This document shows, in pieces, positions 20,001 to 30,289 of a stretch of 57,761 bases of DNA; the stretch's first letter is position 1; each line of letters begins with the position of its first letter. The notes under the pieces are model-generated. The model was not told where the DNA came from. It searched no databases and saw only the letters and a list, made by a program, of their open reading frames with translations. The DNA is from Bremia lactucae. Taxonomy: Eukaryota; Oomycota; Peronosporomycetes; Peronosporales; Peronosporaceae. Both the position numbers and the translations under genes were made by a program. The stretch lies in the NCBI RefSeq assembly GCF_004359215.1, contig NW_027152196.1, positions 151,837 through 209,597 of the forward strand. The letters are read 5' to 3'.

Positions 20001-21388
20001 TTACGCAGTTTCTTCCGCGGATAGATCTGACAACCCTTTTCAAGAATTCCCAGAAGATTTGATCACGAGCTATACAGTTACGTTGAGTATAGAGATTTTC
20101 ATGCCGAATCTTAAATTCCTCGAAACCGCAATGAGCTGACGACAGCTCGTCACGAAGATCGTTATTTTTCCGTTCGTACTCCAACATTGTGAACGCACTT
20201 TTGGAAAGGTCTTTCAACCATTCGATACAATGAGTCTGCACCTTCTGGTCTAACGAGTGACGCTTACCACGCTCATGATCAAGACCATCTTCCAATACAT
20301 GGAGGTAGTGGTCGGGTTGGTGATCTTCGACTAGATCCGTCTCATAGGTCGGACCTACTTTCCATCATCCACCACAACCATTAGTAGATTCCCACGGTGG
20401 TCAACGTTTTCTTGTGGAACGTATCGTAATTACCGGGATGAGAAGGAGAAGTGAACTAGTTATCTTGTTCGCTTGCGCAGTTATCCCCAAGACAACCAAT
20501 GCAGTTTATACTTTGCACCGGTTGGAGTTCTTTTCTCAAATTTAACGCGATTCGCGTTAAATTTTTGAAGCCAAGCTTCGCGTCCAATGTCTTTGACATT
20601 GCGAATGAACGCACTCCAAGCTTGCATAAGCGAGATTTGATCTTGCTTGTTGTTGCCACTATAACATCGATGCTAAAGAAAAGCATCGAGATAAAATATT
20701 CCTCAGCGCGAAAGTTCTTCGCGCTGGCATCAAGGCCACGTAGCTTGTCGCAATAAATGAGGGATATTTATTGTGAGGAGTAGTCTCTTCAGAAAAGATA
20801 CTGACAAGCCGTTCGGGCATAAGCCAAGCCTTCTTCTCTGGGGCAAGACAAGACATTTTTTTCCACGCTCCCCTGAGTGGTACCCACTGAAGCAAACAAC
20901 GCAAGAACTTTTGTTACGATGGCTTACGCCATCGTCATCACCACGCACAGAGATATGTGCGGGTGACTGCACGGAAGACGGTGCTGGCGATATAGAATCA
21001 TTCTCATCGTCGGAAACAAACATGCAATCACAGCATCTATCCGATTGAACCCCCTCATTCGAAGGCTTAGAGTCATCCACCTGACGACGATAAGGCGACT
21101 GTTCTGCTCCCCCGAGTCGGCAATATCGTCCGACTCGCATTCATAGTCGACTTCCAAAGAGGAGTCGCACTCACGCTGTGATTTACCACGTGCACCCGCA
21201 ACATTTAGTGTTGCAGGAGAAGATGATACTACGGCAGGCGAAACGTCTGCCGCAAGATGCAATAATGCGTCGCCCGCGGCTGCAAGTACCGCAGCTAAAA
21301 GCGCCGCACTAGTCGCACACCGCATGGACTCGTCAGCCATTCGATAGAATTGAAAATGATGTTTCTGTCCAGTCAACATCGTTTTCAA
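19936..21388 (-). pseudogene. Antisense ORF between integrase and 3' LTR, family B version
   Basis: On the minus strand an ORF starts 70 bp inside the 3' LTR with MLTGQKHHFQFYRMADES, followed by an Ala-rich stretch (AALLAAVLAAAGDALL), SSLEVDYECESDD and acidic/Ser-rich text. A frameshift near 21120 moves to 20730-21140. The central part has PEKKAWLMPERLVSIFSEET then TPHNKYPSFIAT (20750-20850). The C-terminal part (20295-19936) has EDGLDHERGKRHSLDQ and YERKNNDLRDEL, Leu/Glu-spaced as in a coiled coil. Rebuilt length would be about 450 codons, but the copy has frameshifts. Matching copies are at 38560-38982 and 56626-57761. No known family is recognised. Start chosen because the MxxGQxHHFxF block is shared by copies. 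Confidence 0.72.
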
Positions 21389-21444
21389 TTATGTGATCTT
21401 ATAGTGGACACTTTATTTAATGACAGTCAGAGTGATTGTGGTGT

Positions 21445-21457
21445 AAGGGAGAGGTGA
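21445..21457 (+). other. Polypurine tract
   Basis: AAGGGAGAGGTGA lies directly against the 3' LTR. It confirms that gag-pol is plus-strand and that the ORF at 19936-21388 is antisense. Confidence 0.75.
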
Positions 21458-21885
21458 TGTAACGGGGTATATCGTTACATGAAATAAACACTTAAGGTTG
21501 TTAATTGATATGTTATCTGAAAGGTAGATAATATATGGAGAATATTATCTAACGTAGTAATAATCAGAAAGCTTAACCAATGGTGGATATAGGTCATTAT
21601 ATCTACTTGCTCCGCGGTCCAGTCAGTACTGGGCGCGCACAAATACAGAGACAGATAAGACTTTATTGCATGTTTTGTATTAGTATACAAATAAGATAGT
21701 ACTAAATAGACAGAAACAGAAGAACTTTATTACATTTGATTCAATTTACTTTTAACCCTCTTTAAGCAAGTGTTTCAAAAGTGATTCTTTTTCTGCACGT
21801 ACTAGTGATGTGAGGCATCATTCGAACTGAGGCAGTTCGAAGTAGACTTACACTGAAGCATAACAAGTCGGCAGTGCCCCGTTTA
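21458..21885 (+). repeat. 3' LTR, family B
   Basis: It starts TGTAACGGGGTATATCG and ends CAGTGCCCCGTTTA, having lost the terminal CA form. It is followed by GTATG, the right copy of the target duplication. Confidence 0.9.
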
Positions 21886-22370
21886 GTATGTCAAACAGTA
21901 CTATCTTTTCGTCAATGGATCTGGTAAATGAATTCTATTGAATCCTTTCCGTGAACAAGATATTCCGTTCACAGCAGTAAGCGCCCCAAGCGGTATGCTA
22001 CGGGAGCGGCTAATCATGCCACAAAGACGTGGAAATGCTCCTGGGACATTTAACAGATGTGTAAACAATCTGTAGAGATCGGTGCGTGATTTTGCACTGA
22101 GCTATTTTGATGACGTCTTCGTCCATTGCAGAGCCAAAAATAGAAAGTCCGACGTTGAAGTTTATCGTACACTTGTCCGAAAGGTCCCTTGCCCTCATGC
22201 GTGAGCACAAGTTATGTGCAAATCTGACGAAGTGTATATTCGCTGCTAGCAAAATACCACTTCTTAAGTGCACCGTAAATTTAAAAAGTACACGCCCGCA
22301 TCCAGAAAATATAAAGGCGATCACCGATTGGCCTGTGTCATTTGACGTAAAAGGGACTTAGAAAGTCCTC
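21886..22370 (+). pseudogene. pol: Gypsy RT, continuation after the nested insertion (family C)
   Basis: RT text resumes with the M-S-N-S region (GTATGTCAAACAGTACT) and continues to the catalytic loop SYFDDVFVH at about 22099-22126, then KLCANLTKCIFAASKIPLL and ITDWPVSFDVKGT. The YxDD motif is intact but frames change several times. Confidence 0.8.
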
Positions 22371-23040
22371 GTTTAGCGGCGTGCCTGCATAATTACTCAC
22401 GCAATTATACCGAAATAAAAGTACATCTTTCTTTTTTGTTGAAAAAAATATAAAGTGGTCATGGAGCGCTGATTGTCAGCGTTTCTTCGAGGATATCAAT
22501 CAAAGCTTGCTCTGATAGCCAATCCTGCCGATTGCGGACCAAGATCGACCTATTCATGGGGTCTGTGACGCCAGCGATTTTGCAATAGGCTGTGCTTTAA
22601 TGAATATAACAATATGACACAGACGCGCGGACCGCGACGTCTATTATCAGTCGCGACAGCTTCAGCCAACTAAACGCAACTATTCAGTGCATGACATGGA
22701 ACTTGTTGCCATGAAATACGCACTGGCTAAGTTTAGGGTCTATCTCTAGGAAAATAGACCGTTCATTGTATATAAAGACCATGCGTCTTTACGCACGGCT
22801 GAAAACAGTCTACACCTCTCGCAAAGAATGGCGAGATGGTTGTCGTTCCTCGCGGAGTATAACTTTTCGTTGAGTATAAACATCGTCGCTGATGCTCTTT
22901 CGCGCCGACCCGATTTTTAGCCGGCAGTGCAAATGAACAGTGAGCATGAGGCCATTGTTGCAACAATAAGTGTTCCGTCGTCAACATTACTCGACGACAT
23001 TAGAAGAGCTTATCAAGAAGATAAGGCTCTTAAAGAGTTG
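22370..23040 (+). pseudogene. pol: Gypsy RNase H and connection (family C)
   Basis: Pieces of RNase H are readable: VCDASDFAIGCAL at about 22562-22600, VHDMELVAMKYALAKF at about 22690-22735, KDHASLRTA at about 22775, HLSQRMARWLSFLAEYNFS up to 22875, then ADALSRRPDF and a stop. Small indels break the frame throughout. Confidence 0.78.
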
Positions 23041-23059
23041 ATGGATTACCTTAGAAATC

Positions 23060-23770
23060 CATCCCAACAATCCTTACAAGGATTGTCGAAATTGTTTCGA
23101 TCATAAAAATATCGATATTTAACACGCAATGGTTTATTGTATTACACAGCCATTCCTGGCGATACACCTCGTGTTGGCATTCTCAACCATAATGATTTGC
23201 GATAAGCGTCATGTACGAGTGTCACGATGCACAAGTAAACGGTCACTGTGGACGTAAGAAGACTTACCTCGCGGTAAGTTGCGGCTTCTACTGGCCACGC
23301 ACGTATGAGTTCGTCTGCAAGTACCTACGTACTTGCAAAGTTGTCAACAGGTTAAGACCAGCGCTTCATCTCGTACTCCGTCACAACCTCTGTCTGTTCC
23401 GGCAGAATGTTGGCAGTCTGTATCTATAGACTTCGTCTTCGGATTTTCCGACGACGACCATAAAAACAACGGCATTCTTGTTTTTGTTGATCGTTTCAGC
23501 AAAATGGTACATCTTGCTGCAGTACTAGAGTCGATCACATCCAAAGGCTGTGCTCGCGTCTATGTTGACACGATATTTCGGCTCCATGGGTTACCTCGCG
23601 AACTGATCTCAGATCGAGACCCTAGATTCATGGCGGGATTTGTCAAACTAAGTTTAAATCACTAAGAGTTGAAGCGAGATCTTGCCTATGGTAGAATTTG
23701 CTACCAATAGTTAGTTCATGCTTCTTCGAAGCATACGCCATTTTTCTTGAATGGCTAATATACGTACCCT
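23060..23770 (+). pseudogene. pol: Gypsy integrase (family C), core truncated
   Basis: The zinc-domain frame 23211-23429 has YECHDAQVNGHCGRKK and CKYLRTCKVV. The core frame 23333-23665 has SVSIDFVFGFSDDD (first Asp), NNGILVFVDRFSKMVH and ISDRDPRFMAGF (second Asp). It stops at 23665 where a deletion removes the Glu-bearing TDGQTER segment. EFATNS-like text follows at 23690-23770. Confidence 0.82.
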
Positions 23771-24370
23771 GTTTGAGAATAACTATTATTTTAAGAGGAA
23801 GGTAATCGCTCGAGCAGAAGGCCCTCTAGCACTTGCTTATCACGCATCAGCGCTGGAGTCAATGCGAAGGATATCAATGTTGAGTTAATTAGCATTGAAG
23901 TGGACAAACTCAGTAATAACAATAATGCTATTAATGACTTAGACAACGATGCCGATAGAGTCAGCATCGAAAACAATACTATTACTGAGAATGATAATAC
24001 TCTCAATAATGAAGAAAATAATATCTCCGCAGTTCGAGTCGGTCGCACAGTAGACAAAAATAAAACCAAGTCAGCAGGTGATTTCCTGCTGGCTAGAGAA
24101 GCAGTGAACCGCTTCATACAATGTCATCGCTGATGCGGTGAACCGACAGAAACAATACTCCGACAAAGATCGAAGAGCAAAAATACTATCATTTAAACAA
24201 TGACCTAGGCCTACCGTATACGATAAACCTACCAAATAATGTAGTGACGAATGTAGGCAGTAATAAATTACCGCACAGGTATATCGACCCGTTTTGTGTA
24301 TACATTGCCATAGAAATGCATACACGATCGAGCTGGCTCGTAGAATGCGTACGCATCCCATGTTTTATTT
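23770..24370 (+). pseudogene. pol: Gypsy integrase C-terminal region (family C)
   Basis: After an Asn/Asp-rich insert (NNNNAINDLDND, 23900-24060) the frames carry VTNVGSNKLPHRYIDPFCVY (about 24244-24300), a decayed GPF module. No chromodomain is seen before the antisense ORF begins. Confidence 0.65.
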
Positions 24371-24439
24371 TTGGCGTCTCTACCCGTACGATCAGTAGGA
24401 GGCTTCTTCCGGTGAAGGGCATCCGCAAAGCCTGATGGT

Positions 24440-26171
24440 TTTGTGCTAAAGACTTGTTATCTCGGAACAGGTCTGATTCTCTTGAGCCAAACGATCCACT
24501 CTATTCTTCAAGAAATAGATCTTCTGACGAGCTGTCAACACCTCATTTTGAAAAAACTGATAAGTCCTTTTGTTCGCCGGCTGATTAGTCGCAATCTGCG
24601 CACAACTTCTCATCTGGTAACGAGAAACGTTATCGACCATCACCACTAACGCGCGGCGACGGGATCGCTCGTGATCAAGATTCTCCTTTCAATAAAAAAG
24701 GGTGTGATCCAAATCACGATGTTGAATCGGGCTCGCCAAACGAGACGAACCCGATCTTTGGCCCCCCTTCACATTCATTGATGGATCCAGGTGGTAAGAA
24801 GAGCTTTCTTGTTAAACGTTTCTTGAAGCACCGTGATGCAAAAGGGGTTCAAACGAGTTATCTCGTTCATGGGCGAGGATATTCACCCTCGCATGATGGT
24901 TGGTAACCTCGTTATCAACTGATAATGGACGTTCCGGGTCTCCAAGGTAAAATGGGTAAAGGAATGGCCAATCCCACGACAGGTGAATGATTTTCGCCAA
25001 TTCCTACGGGTCGCTAATTACGTGTCCAGCAGTACGCCGAGATCTACCCTCTTCGACAGAAGGTTCATCAGAGAACGAGCGCTTCCCGCGCTCAAGAAGG
25101 ATTTGGAGGCTCTTGATCCCTTGACGCATCTCGTAAAGATGAGAGTCCTATAATGGGGATCTTTGAGGGAACATACTTCCTCAGGGGGCACGACCTACTC
25201 CCTTAAAACAGCATGGGCATAAGTCTCCCCACGAAAGGCAAGGAATCCCTGCCAATCTAAACGAACGGTGCAGCTTATGGCGTGCAACGATTACGGTCCG
25301 ATTCTCGAACTGTTCACGGAAAGCATTAGCTTGTCAAGCTAGACCTCACGGCCAATGTTTTGTACATTCTTTACAAGCTTGGAACAAAGGTCTCATATTC
25401 TTTGCCAGTTTGCAAGTGTACCACGTATGCCGGTAAAAGGCATCGATGAAGAATTTCATGTCATCCACACCAGGCTTGTGAAGCCTGGATGAGTAAAAAA
25501 CCGGAGTATGATATTGATCGTTGGTCATAGTAGAGCAACGAATAAAGTTTTTACAAAAGAGTAACCAAGGCCTCTTTTCAGGAGCGAACCGCAACGTTTT
25601 GCGGTCTAATTTGACTTACGTTAGCGTTAACGCTAAATGGGTCCTTGGAGCATTTTCTAGAATCACTTCTTTCCTGGTGATGCAAACTAGCAGCACCAAC
25701 AGATTTCTTCCTTCGCGACCACTAAGATCCTGTTGACGCATTTTTACGTCACCAGAGTGGTGATCCCCCACGAAATAAAATCATCAGATGACTCGTCACG
25801 AAAGAGTTTCGACGAGTCAAACAACCTCGTCATCACCTCTCAGTTCGTCACGTTAGATACCAAACGTTTAGCGGGCTCGGCCCCGAGTGATCCGGCGGCC
25901 TTCTCAGTAGCCAATTAGTCGCGCGATGCCGGTGACTTGGTCCAGTCACCATCAATTGGCGCTGCATGTGACTTGTCCCTGTCTCCTGCAAAGTCATCAA
26001 CAGATGACATACCTCAGTCACCTCTAATGGGAGCAGGAGGTGGAATATTCCCCGCAGTAGACGCATCAGCGTCTACTGAAACATTTGCCTTACTGACACC
26101 TACACTGATTCGTGCAGCTGCCAGGTTAGCAGCCTCACGGCCACGCGCACATACTTATTCGGCGCCATCTT
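24440..26171 (-). pseudogene. Antisense ORF between integrase and 3' LTR, family C version
   Basis: The minus strand starts at an ATG at 26171 (MAPNKYVRVAVR), about 160 bp inside the polypurine tract, with an Ala-rich segment (AANLAAARISVGVS, in a shifted frame) and DADAST. The central frame 25594-25346 has APEKRPWLLFCKNFIR and DQYHTPVFYSSRLHKPG, which aligns with the family B frame (EKKPWLLPKRL, NKYPLFIATKLHG). The C-terminal part has ILAHERDNSF (about 24850-24880) and ENLDHERSRRRALVVM (about 24640-24690) followed by a Gln/Leu-rich helix-like end (QNEVLTARQKIYFLKNRVDR). Several frameshifts and stops make it a pseudogene. Function unknown. Confidence 0.65.
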
Positions 26172-26331
26172 AATTTTGGTCAAAATCAATAATGCACAAA
26201 ATCGGTATTTTGATTAAAATCAATAATGCAAATAAAACCGGTATCTTGATTAAATCGTTAATGAAAATTACAGGGAAAGACGTATCATTATTTCTTGATA
26301 CCCTACATCAATCATTACAGTAACTGTTGTT

Positions 26332-26346
26332 AAGGGAGAGGGGTGA
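26332..26346 (+). other. Polypurine tract
   Basis: AAGGGAGAGGGGTGA directly precedes the 3' LTR of the family C element. Confidence 0.72.
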
Positions 26347-26839
26347 CATAACGGGATGTCCCGTTAACATAAGTATTATTTCCTATAAGTGGAGTATTAA
26401 TAATTAATTCCTATTAGAGGAAACAAAAAAAGAAGTACAAAATTAATATCTTTATTAATTTTGTGTTGAATTGTTCCAATAATACCAAATTTGATATTAT
26501 TGATAGGTTGATTTGAGTCAAAAGCAACCACGTTGATCATTTCAAGAGACGATTGTGCGGTGCGCAAGAAAACGCCATACTTAGTCATTTATTAATATAT
26601 AAGTTCCGTAGTAGTTAGAAGATCATTACGCAGGAAACTAAATAAATGAACACAGTTTTTTTTACTTTTCCTTAATTTTAATCCTTTCAATAACCATTGG
26701 TAATTAGGACCCTTAGCTACTTCGAGACCTTCCTATGTACCCTTGTGTACGTGAAGTTTTTTCGAGGCATCTAACCTACACGTAATTAGTGTAAGGTAAG
26801 CTAGTACTGATCAGTACTAGTGAAAGGTGGCGCGTTACA
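26347..26839 (+). repeat. 3' LTR, family C
   Basis: It starts CATAACGGG (TG changed to CA) with the hairpin TAACGGGATGTCCCGTTA at 26349-26366, and ends GGCGCGTTACA. It matches 12037-12500 and, more distantly, 42221-42600 and 54660-55103. Confidence 0.87.
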
Positions 26840-26845
26840 AATGTT

Positions 26846-27379
26846 GGTTTCACTTCTTTAGGCATATTAAATCTGCCTTAGATATGAAGATATCTTGTAA
26901 TGAGGCACACATCAGTTTAAAAAATCGTTGCTGTGGTACATTTATCTTGTGGGTAAAATACCCTTTCGTTGTATTTAAAATTAAGAAAATTCCCGGAATC
27001 CCATTTATTACGGGCAGCATATGTGGCAGCGGCCAGATATAAATCTGGCGGCCGAAATCTATATTAAGTTAGCTGGCTAAAGCTTAAGATTTAAATAAGT
27101 AAATAAACTTCAATTCCCCTTTCGATCTCGAAGCGTCTAGTGCCTTCCTTAGGCTTGCGCAGTGATCTGTAAGAGATAGAACCCTTTATAAGGTACATGC
27201 TCTCGGGCACTACTTGCCACTTGTTCTACGAACCCCTAAATCCTTGAACTAGTGTTCACTAAGCTTCAATAGCTTGTACGACTCCCTGAGCTGTTAAACT
27301 TATTCGTTCTATAAAGCTGAGATACTCTTTGAGTCTATAAGTCTTCCTCTAACTTAAAGAGCGAGGTAGCTCCGCTACA
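26846..27379 (+). repeat. LTR, family D
   Basis: It ends GAGGTAGCTCCGCTACA. It aligns in reverse with 55187-55745: shared segments are TGTGGTACATTT, TGGGTAAAATACCCTTT, the GATATAAATCTGG hairpin region and CTTAGGCTTGCGCA/GCGCAAGCGTTAGG. A further reversed fragment is at 36228-36330. Confidence 0.72.
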
Positions 27380-27439
27380 CCTCGTAGCACTCGTAGTCAA
27401 TCTACGCCTGACTTTTTATAAGACTAAGCTTTAACTGAA

Positions 27440-27960
27440 ATGGAAACGTTTCCAGAACTTTCAGAGGCGCAACGCACAGCGTATGACAAGCTCAAAAGTT
27501 TGTTTGTGCTTAAATATGTTGAATTTACTCTGTCGCCGGGACCAGAGGTTCTGGATGCGAGGCTTGCAGCCTTTATGCAATATTAAGCCTCTTTGATCGG
27601 ACAGGTTTAAGATCACCTTGCGGCATTTATGCGAACTTGGTACATCTCCGTACATGATACAGTGCCTAAAGCGCGCCCTCTAGTTTTCGATATGAAGGCA
27701 TTGAGGTAAAAGAGGGAGAAAACACCCCTATTTAATGTAAGCAGATATAGATGCTCATTGGCTTCGCCTTATTCGTAACAGAACGACACAAGGTGGCCAT
27801 TTGCTGTGATGAACAGTGTAGCTCTGCTATGAATCTTAAGGGCACTGAATCGGGCTTGAAATTGTCGGTACATTTGCGTGCAAGATTACATCATTATTTT
27901 TTATCGATAGCGTCATGCTGCTTTACTGCCCTTATGCTACGGATATCCCGCGCGTCGTAG
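27440..27960 (+). pseudogene. gag: Gypsy gag (family D)
   Basis: The plus strand starts METFPELSEAQRTAYDKLKS at 27440 and hits a stop near 27584. Further on, KEGENTPLFNV (about 27707-27740) and scattered capsid-like text (QNDTRWPFA, SVALL) follow in shifted frames. This matches the KEGEN start region of other Gypsy capsids. There is no zinc knuckle. Confidence 0.5.
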
Positions 27961-28290
27961 AAGCATCGAATTCTTTATCAGGCGCACGATACTCTCCTTG
28001 GAGGTCATGTCGGTCGAGAAAAGACCAACGGCGCTGTAAGCGAGACCTTTGTTTCACTAGCGAGTTTTAAAAATCCATTTTTTGGGTTCTTGGGACCAGA
28101 GACCGATGGTCAGGCTGAACGTGTCAATCGCTTCATTGAAGACGTTTTCCACAGTGTGTGTGCTGAGACGCCAAAGCGCTGAAGCTCAATGCTCCCAGTG
28201 GTGGAGTTTTCGTTGAATAACGCTGTCCATGCCTCAACCGGCCACACACCGTTCTATGTCAACGGTCTCACCTACCTACACGTTCTGTTT
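27960..28290 (+). pseudogene. pol: Gypsy integrase fragment (family D)
   Basis: HRILYQAHDTLLGGHVGREK gives the two His of the integrase zinc domain. After a deletion the core end follows, ETDGQAERVNRFIEDV (with the catalytic Glu), VEFSLNNAVHASTGHTPFYV and NGLTYLHV. The two Asp-bearing segments are missing. Confidence 0.75.
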
Positions 28291-28299
28291 TCGATACCA

Positions 28300-30060
28300 C
28301 TGAGTGGCTAAGGGCTTGATGGCATTTCAAAGTTCAATACAAGCTGGGTAAGTCGAATGTATTAGCTGACGCGTTACCGTGGGACCAGACTTCAAGGCAA
28401 GACATCAGAAAAGTGTCTCTCGTGCTAAGGCCCAAGTTGAGTCGTCAACGTTGGCAGCCGTGAAGGTCTATCACGTGACGAGCTCGTTGGCCTCCGAAGT
28501 ATTTGAGAGCTACAGTCAGGACGAACATTGCCGCCTGCTGTTGGATCACTTCGGTGGACGAAAAGTCTCCCTTCCGTTGCACATGTAGGTTAAGCCAAGT
28601 GATTTAGCTACAGCGCTGGCATATTATGGCACCTGCTGTCACCTTGTGATACCTTGAGAATCTATGTCAGATTCCAAGGTGAAAATACTTCACGAACTCC
28701 ATGATGCACCATCGAGTGGACATCTGGGTTGTAAAAAACATTCTTACAAGTCAGAGACATTTTGGTGGCTACACCTATATCGGTGAATTGCCATCTATAT
28801 TTGCTTTTGCGAACGATTTCAGCACATAAAGCTTGCACTGTCCAACAGTGCGCCATTAAAGCCGCTGTCGATTCCAACGAATTCTTGGAAGTCGGTCAAT
28901 CTGGACTTCATGGTTGGCATGCCGCCTGATTAAAAGGGTAGGACGAGGCTCACCGTATTTGTAGACAGACTGAGCAAATATGCATTTAGCTCCATGTAGT
29001 ACCACGATCTCAGGAAAGGAGGCAACTCTCTTGTTCGGATCGAAATTCACAATTCATATCGAGTTTTCGGCGTAATGTGTGTTTTAGCTACTGAATACCT
29101 GCTGACAGCCAATCACCCACGACCGATGGCCAACAGAATGAGCCAATCGAGTTGTCGTTCGTGTATTGCACGCGGTAGCGACTACCAAGGAATGGTGAAA
29201 TGATTGTCCGTCGTGGAGTTCGCTTTTAATAATAGTGTCCGCGCCAGTACGGGTGAGACACCATTTAATATAAACGGACTGCGCCATCCTCGGACGCCAG
29301 TCTCATTTCTGTATTGCCCGGGTCTTGGTGGGAGAGGGCCTCTCATGCAAATGCAAAAGTGAGACACAGTTTTGCGAAAATGACGTGAAACGTGAGGGTA
29401 TCATTTCTGCGGCAGAAACTTGCTCTTGTGATGCTGCTAGTTTGGCAGTGGTCACGACACCTAAGACTATCTGTGGAGTCACGGTAACTAATGCATGTGC
29501 ATCTAAATAAAAAAAAGTTTTGTTATTCTTTTACCGACCTCTTGGCGGTGTCATTGGCAATTTTGATGCCAAAAGCGTGAGCGAGGCTCAACGATTTGTG
29601 GTTGCGCAATTATTCATCACACGAAAAGCCCGTGACGCGATGGCAAGCGCAAGGACAAACAAAAACAAGATGCGGATCAACATGGTCGCAAAAACAATTA
29701 ACGCTTTAAAGTGAAAGAAACAGTACTATTTAGTACTGGTACCCTACCTAAAAATGCTATTCTGTACTACATGGAGGTACTAAGATGTTGTTGCCGCGTT
29801 TCATTGGGCCTTCGCGGTGGTCAAGAAGGTTAAAGACATAAATTATAGGCTCATCTTCTCGCCGTATATAAACACGCAACCCGTCTTTTACGTGGGTCGT
29901 TCGGAACGGTTTGTCGATTAGAACGAGATTACATACTTCCATCCGTCTTAAGAGATTGATAATGACGCCACCGTGAGTTGAGTGTCGATTTGGAACAGGC
30001 TAACTCGACGCTTACACCTTGACGAGGAACAAGACGGCAAGGATAAAGGTTATTTATTAC
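28300..30060 (+). mobile_element. pol: Ty3/Gypsy family A pol fragment (RNase H end to integrase end)
   Basis: It begins with LGKSNVLADAL (RNase H end, about 28345), then SSTLAAVKVYHVTSSLASEV and CRLLLDHFGG (28440-28560), the integrase zinc-domain region (28660-28870), core pieces (28890-29330) and the C-terminal FIGPSR / VFYVGRSERF region (29790-29915). No LTR or antisense ORF follows; the sequence diverges from 3011-8036 after about 30000. Multiple stops make it dead. Confidence 0.75.
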
Positions 30061-30289
30061 CAGGTAGTGGTGAAGGAACGTCTTAGCATCCCACAGTCAA
30101 GCTGTTCCAGTCAACAACTCGATGTCTATTATGGCTGATTTATTATACGAGATCGGGCATTGCGTTCGCAGTGCATCGAGCTAGCCGACGTGAGCACGTG
30201 CCACGAGACGATGTGACTGGCGGTGGGCTTAGCGGATTGGTCGCGATTGTGAAGGGTGTGCTGGAGCTTAAGTTACAACTTTAAGGAAC

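Larger units (their letters stand above)
15168..21885 (+). mobile_element. Ty3/Gypsy family B element nested in family C
   Basis: It is bounded by LTRs 15168-15602 and 21458-21885 and flanked by GTATG on both sides. Inside are a primer-binding site, gag, protease, RT-RNase H, integrase, an antisense ORF and a polypurine tract. The two LTRs have diverged visibly (roughly one base in five or six over the first 110 bp by eye), so the insertion is old. The most open part is the RT-RNase H frame 17564-18592. Confidence 0.9.
12037..26839 (+). mobile_element. Ty3/Gypsy family C element split by a nested family B element
   Basis: A 5' LTR at 12037, gag, protease and the first part of RT lead up to 15167. 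RT resumes at 21886 and is followed by RNase H, integrase, the antisense ORF, a polypurine tract and the 3' LTR ending at 26839. The 6.7 kb between is a family B element inserted within the RT segment coding D-G-M-S-K. Without the insert the element is about 8.1 kb. The 5' LTR lacks its last part and the primer site, and all genes are decayed. Confidence 0.85.
26846..28290 (+). mobile_element. Ty3/Gypsy family D element, internally deleted
   Basis: An LTR (26846-27379), a primer site of the type TCGTAGCACT, a degraded gag (27440-27960) and then integrase sequence (27960-28290). Protease, RT and RNase H are absent. It directly abuts the 3' LTR of the family C element. Confidence 0.7.

Noticed and set aside
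20924..21388. Antisense ORF taken as gag of an opposite-strand element
   Set aside because: The polypurine tract, target duplications and pol order all put this ORF at the 3' end; real gag of family B is at 15764-16640 and is unrelated in sequence.
15168..21885. Repeat-induced point mutation as cause of decay
   Set aside because: The differences between LTR copies include transversions, indels and transitions in both directions, not a one-way C-to-T pattern.
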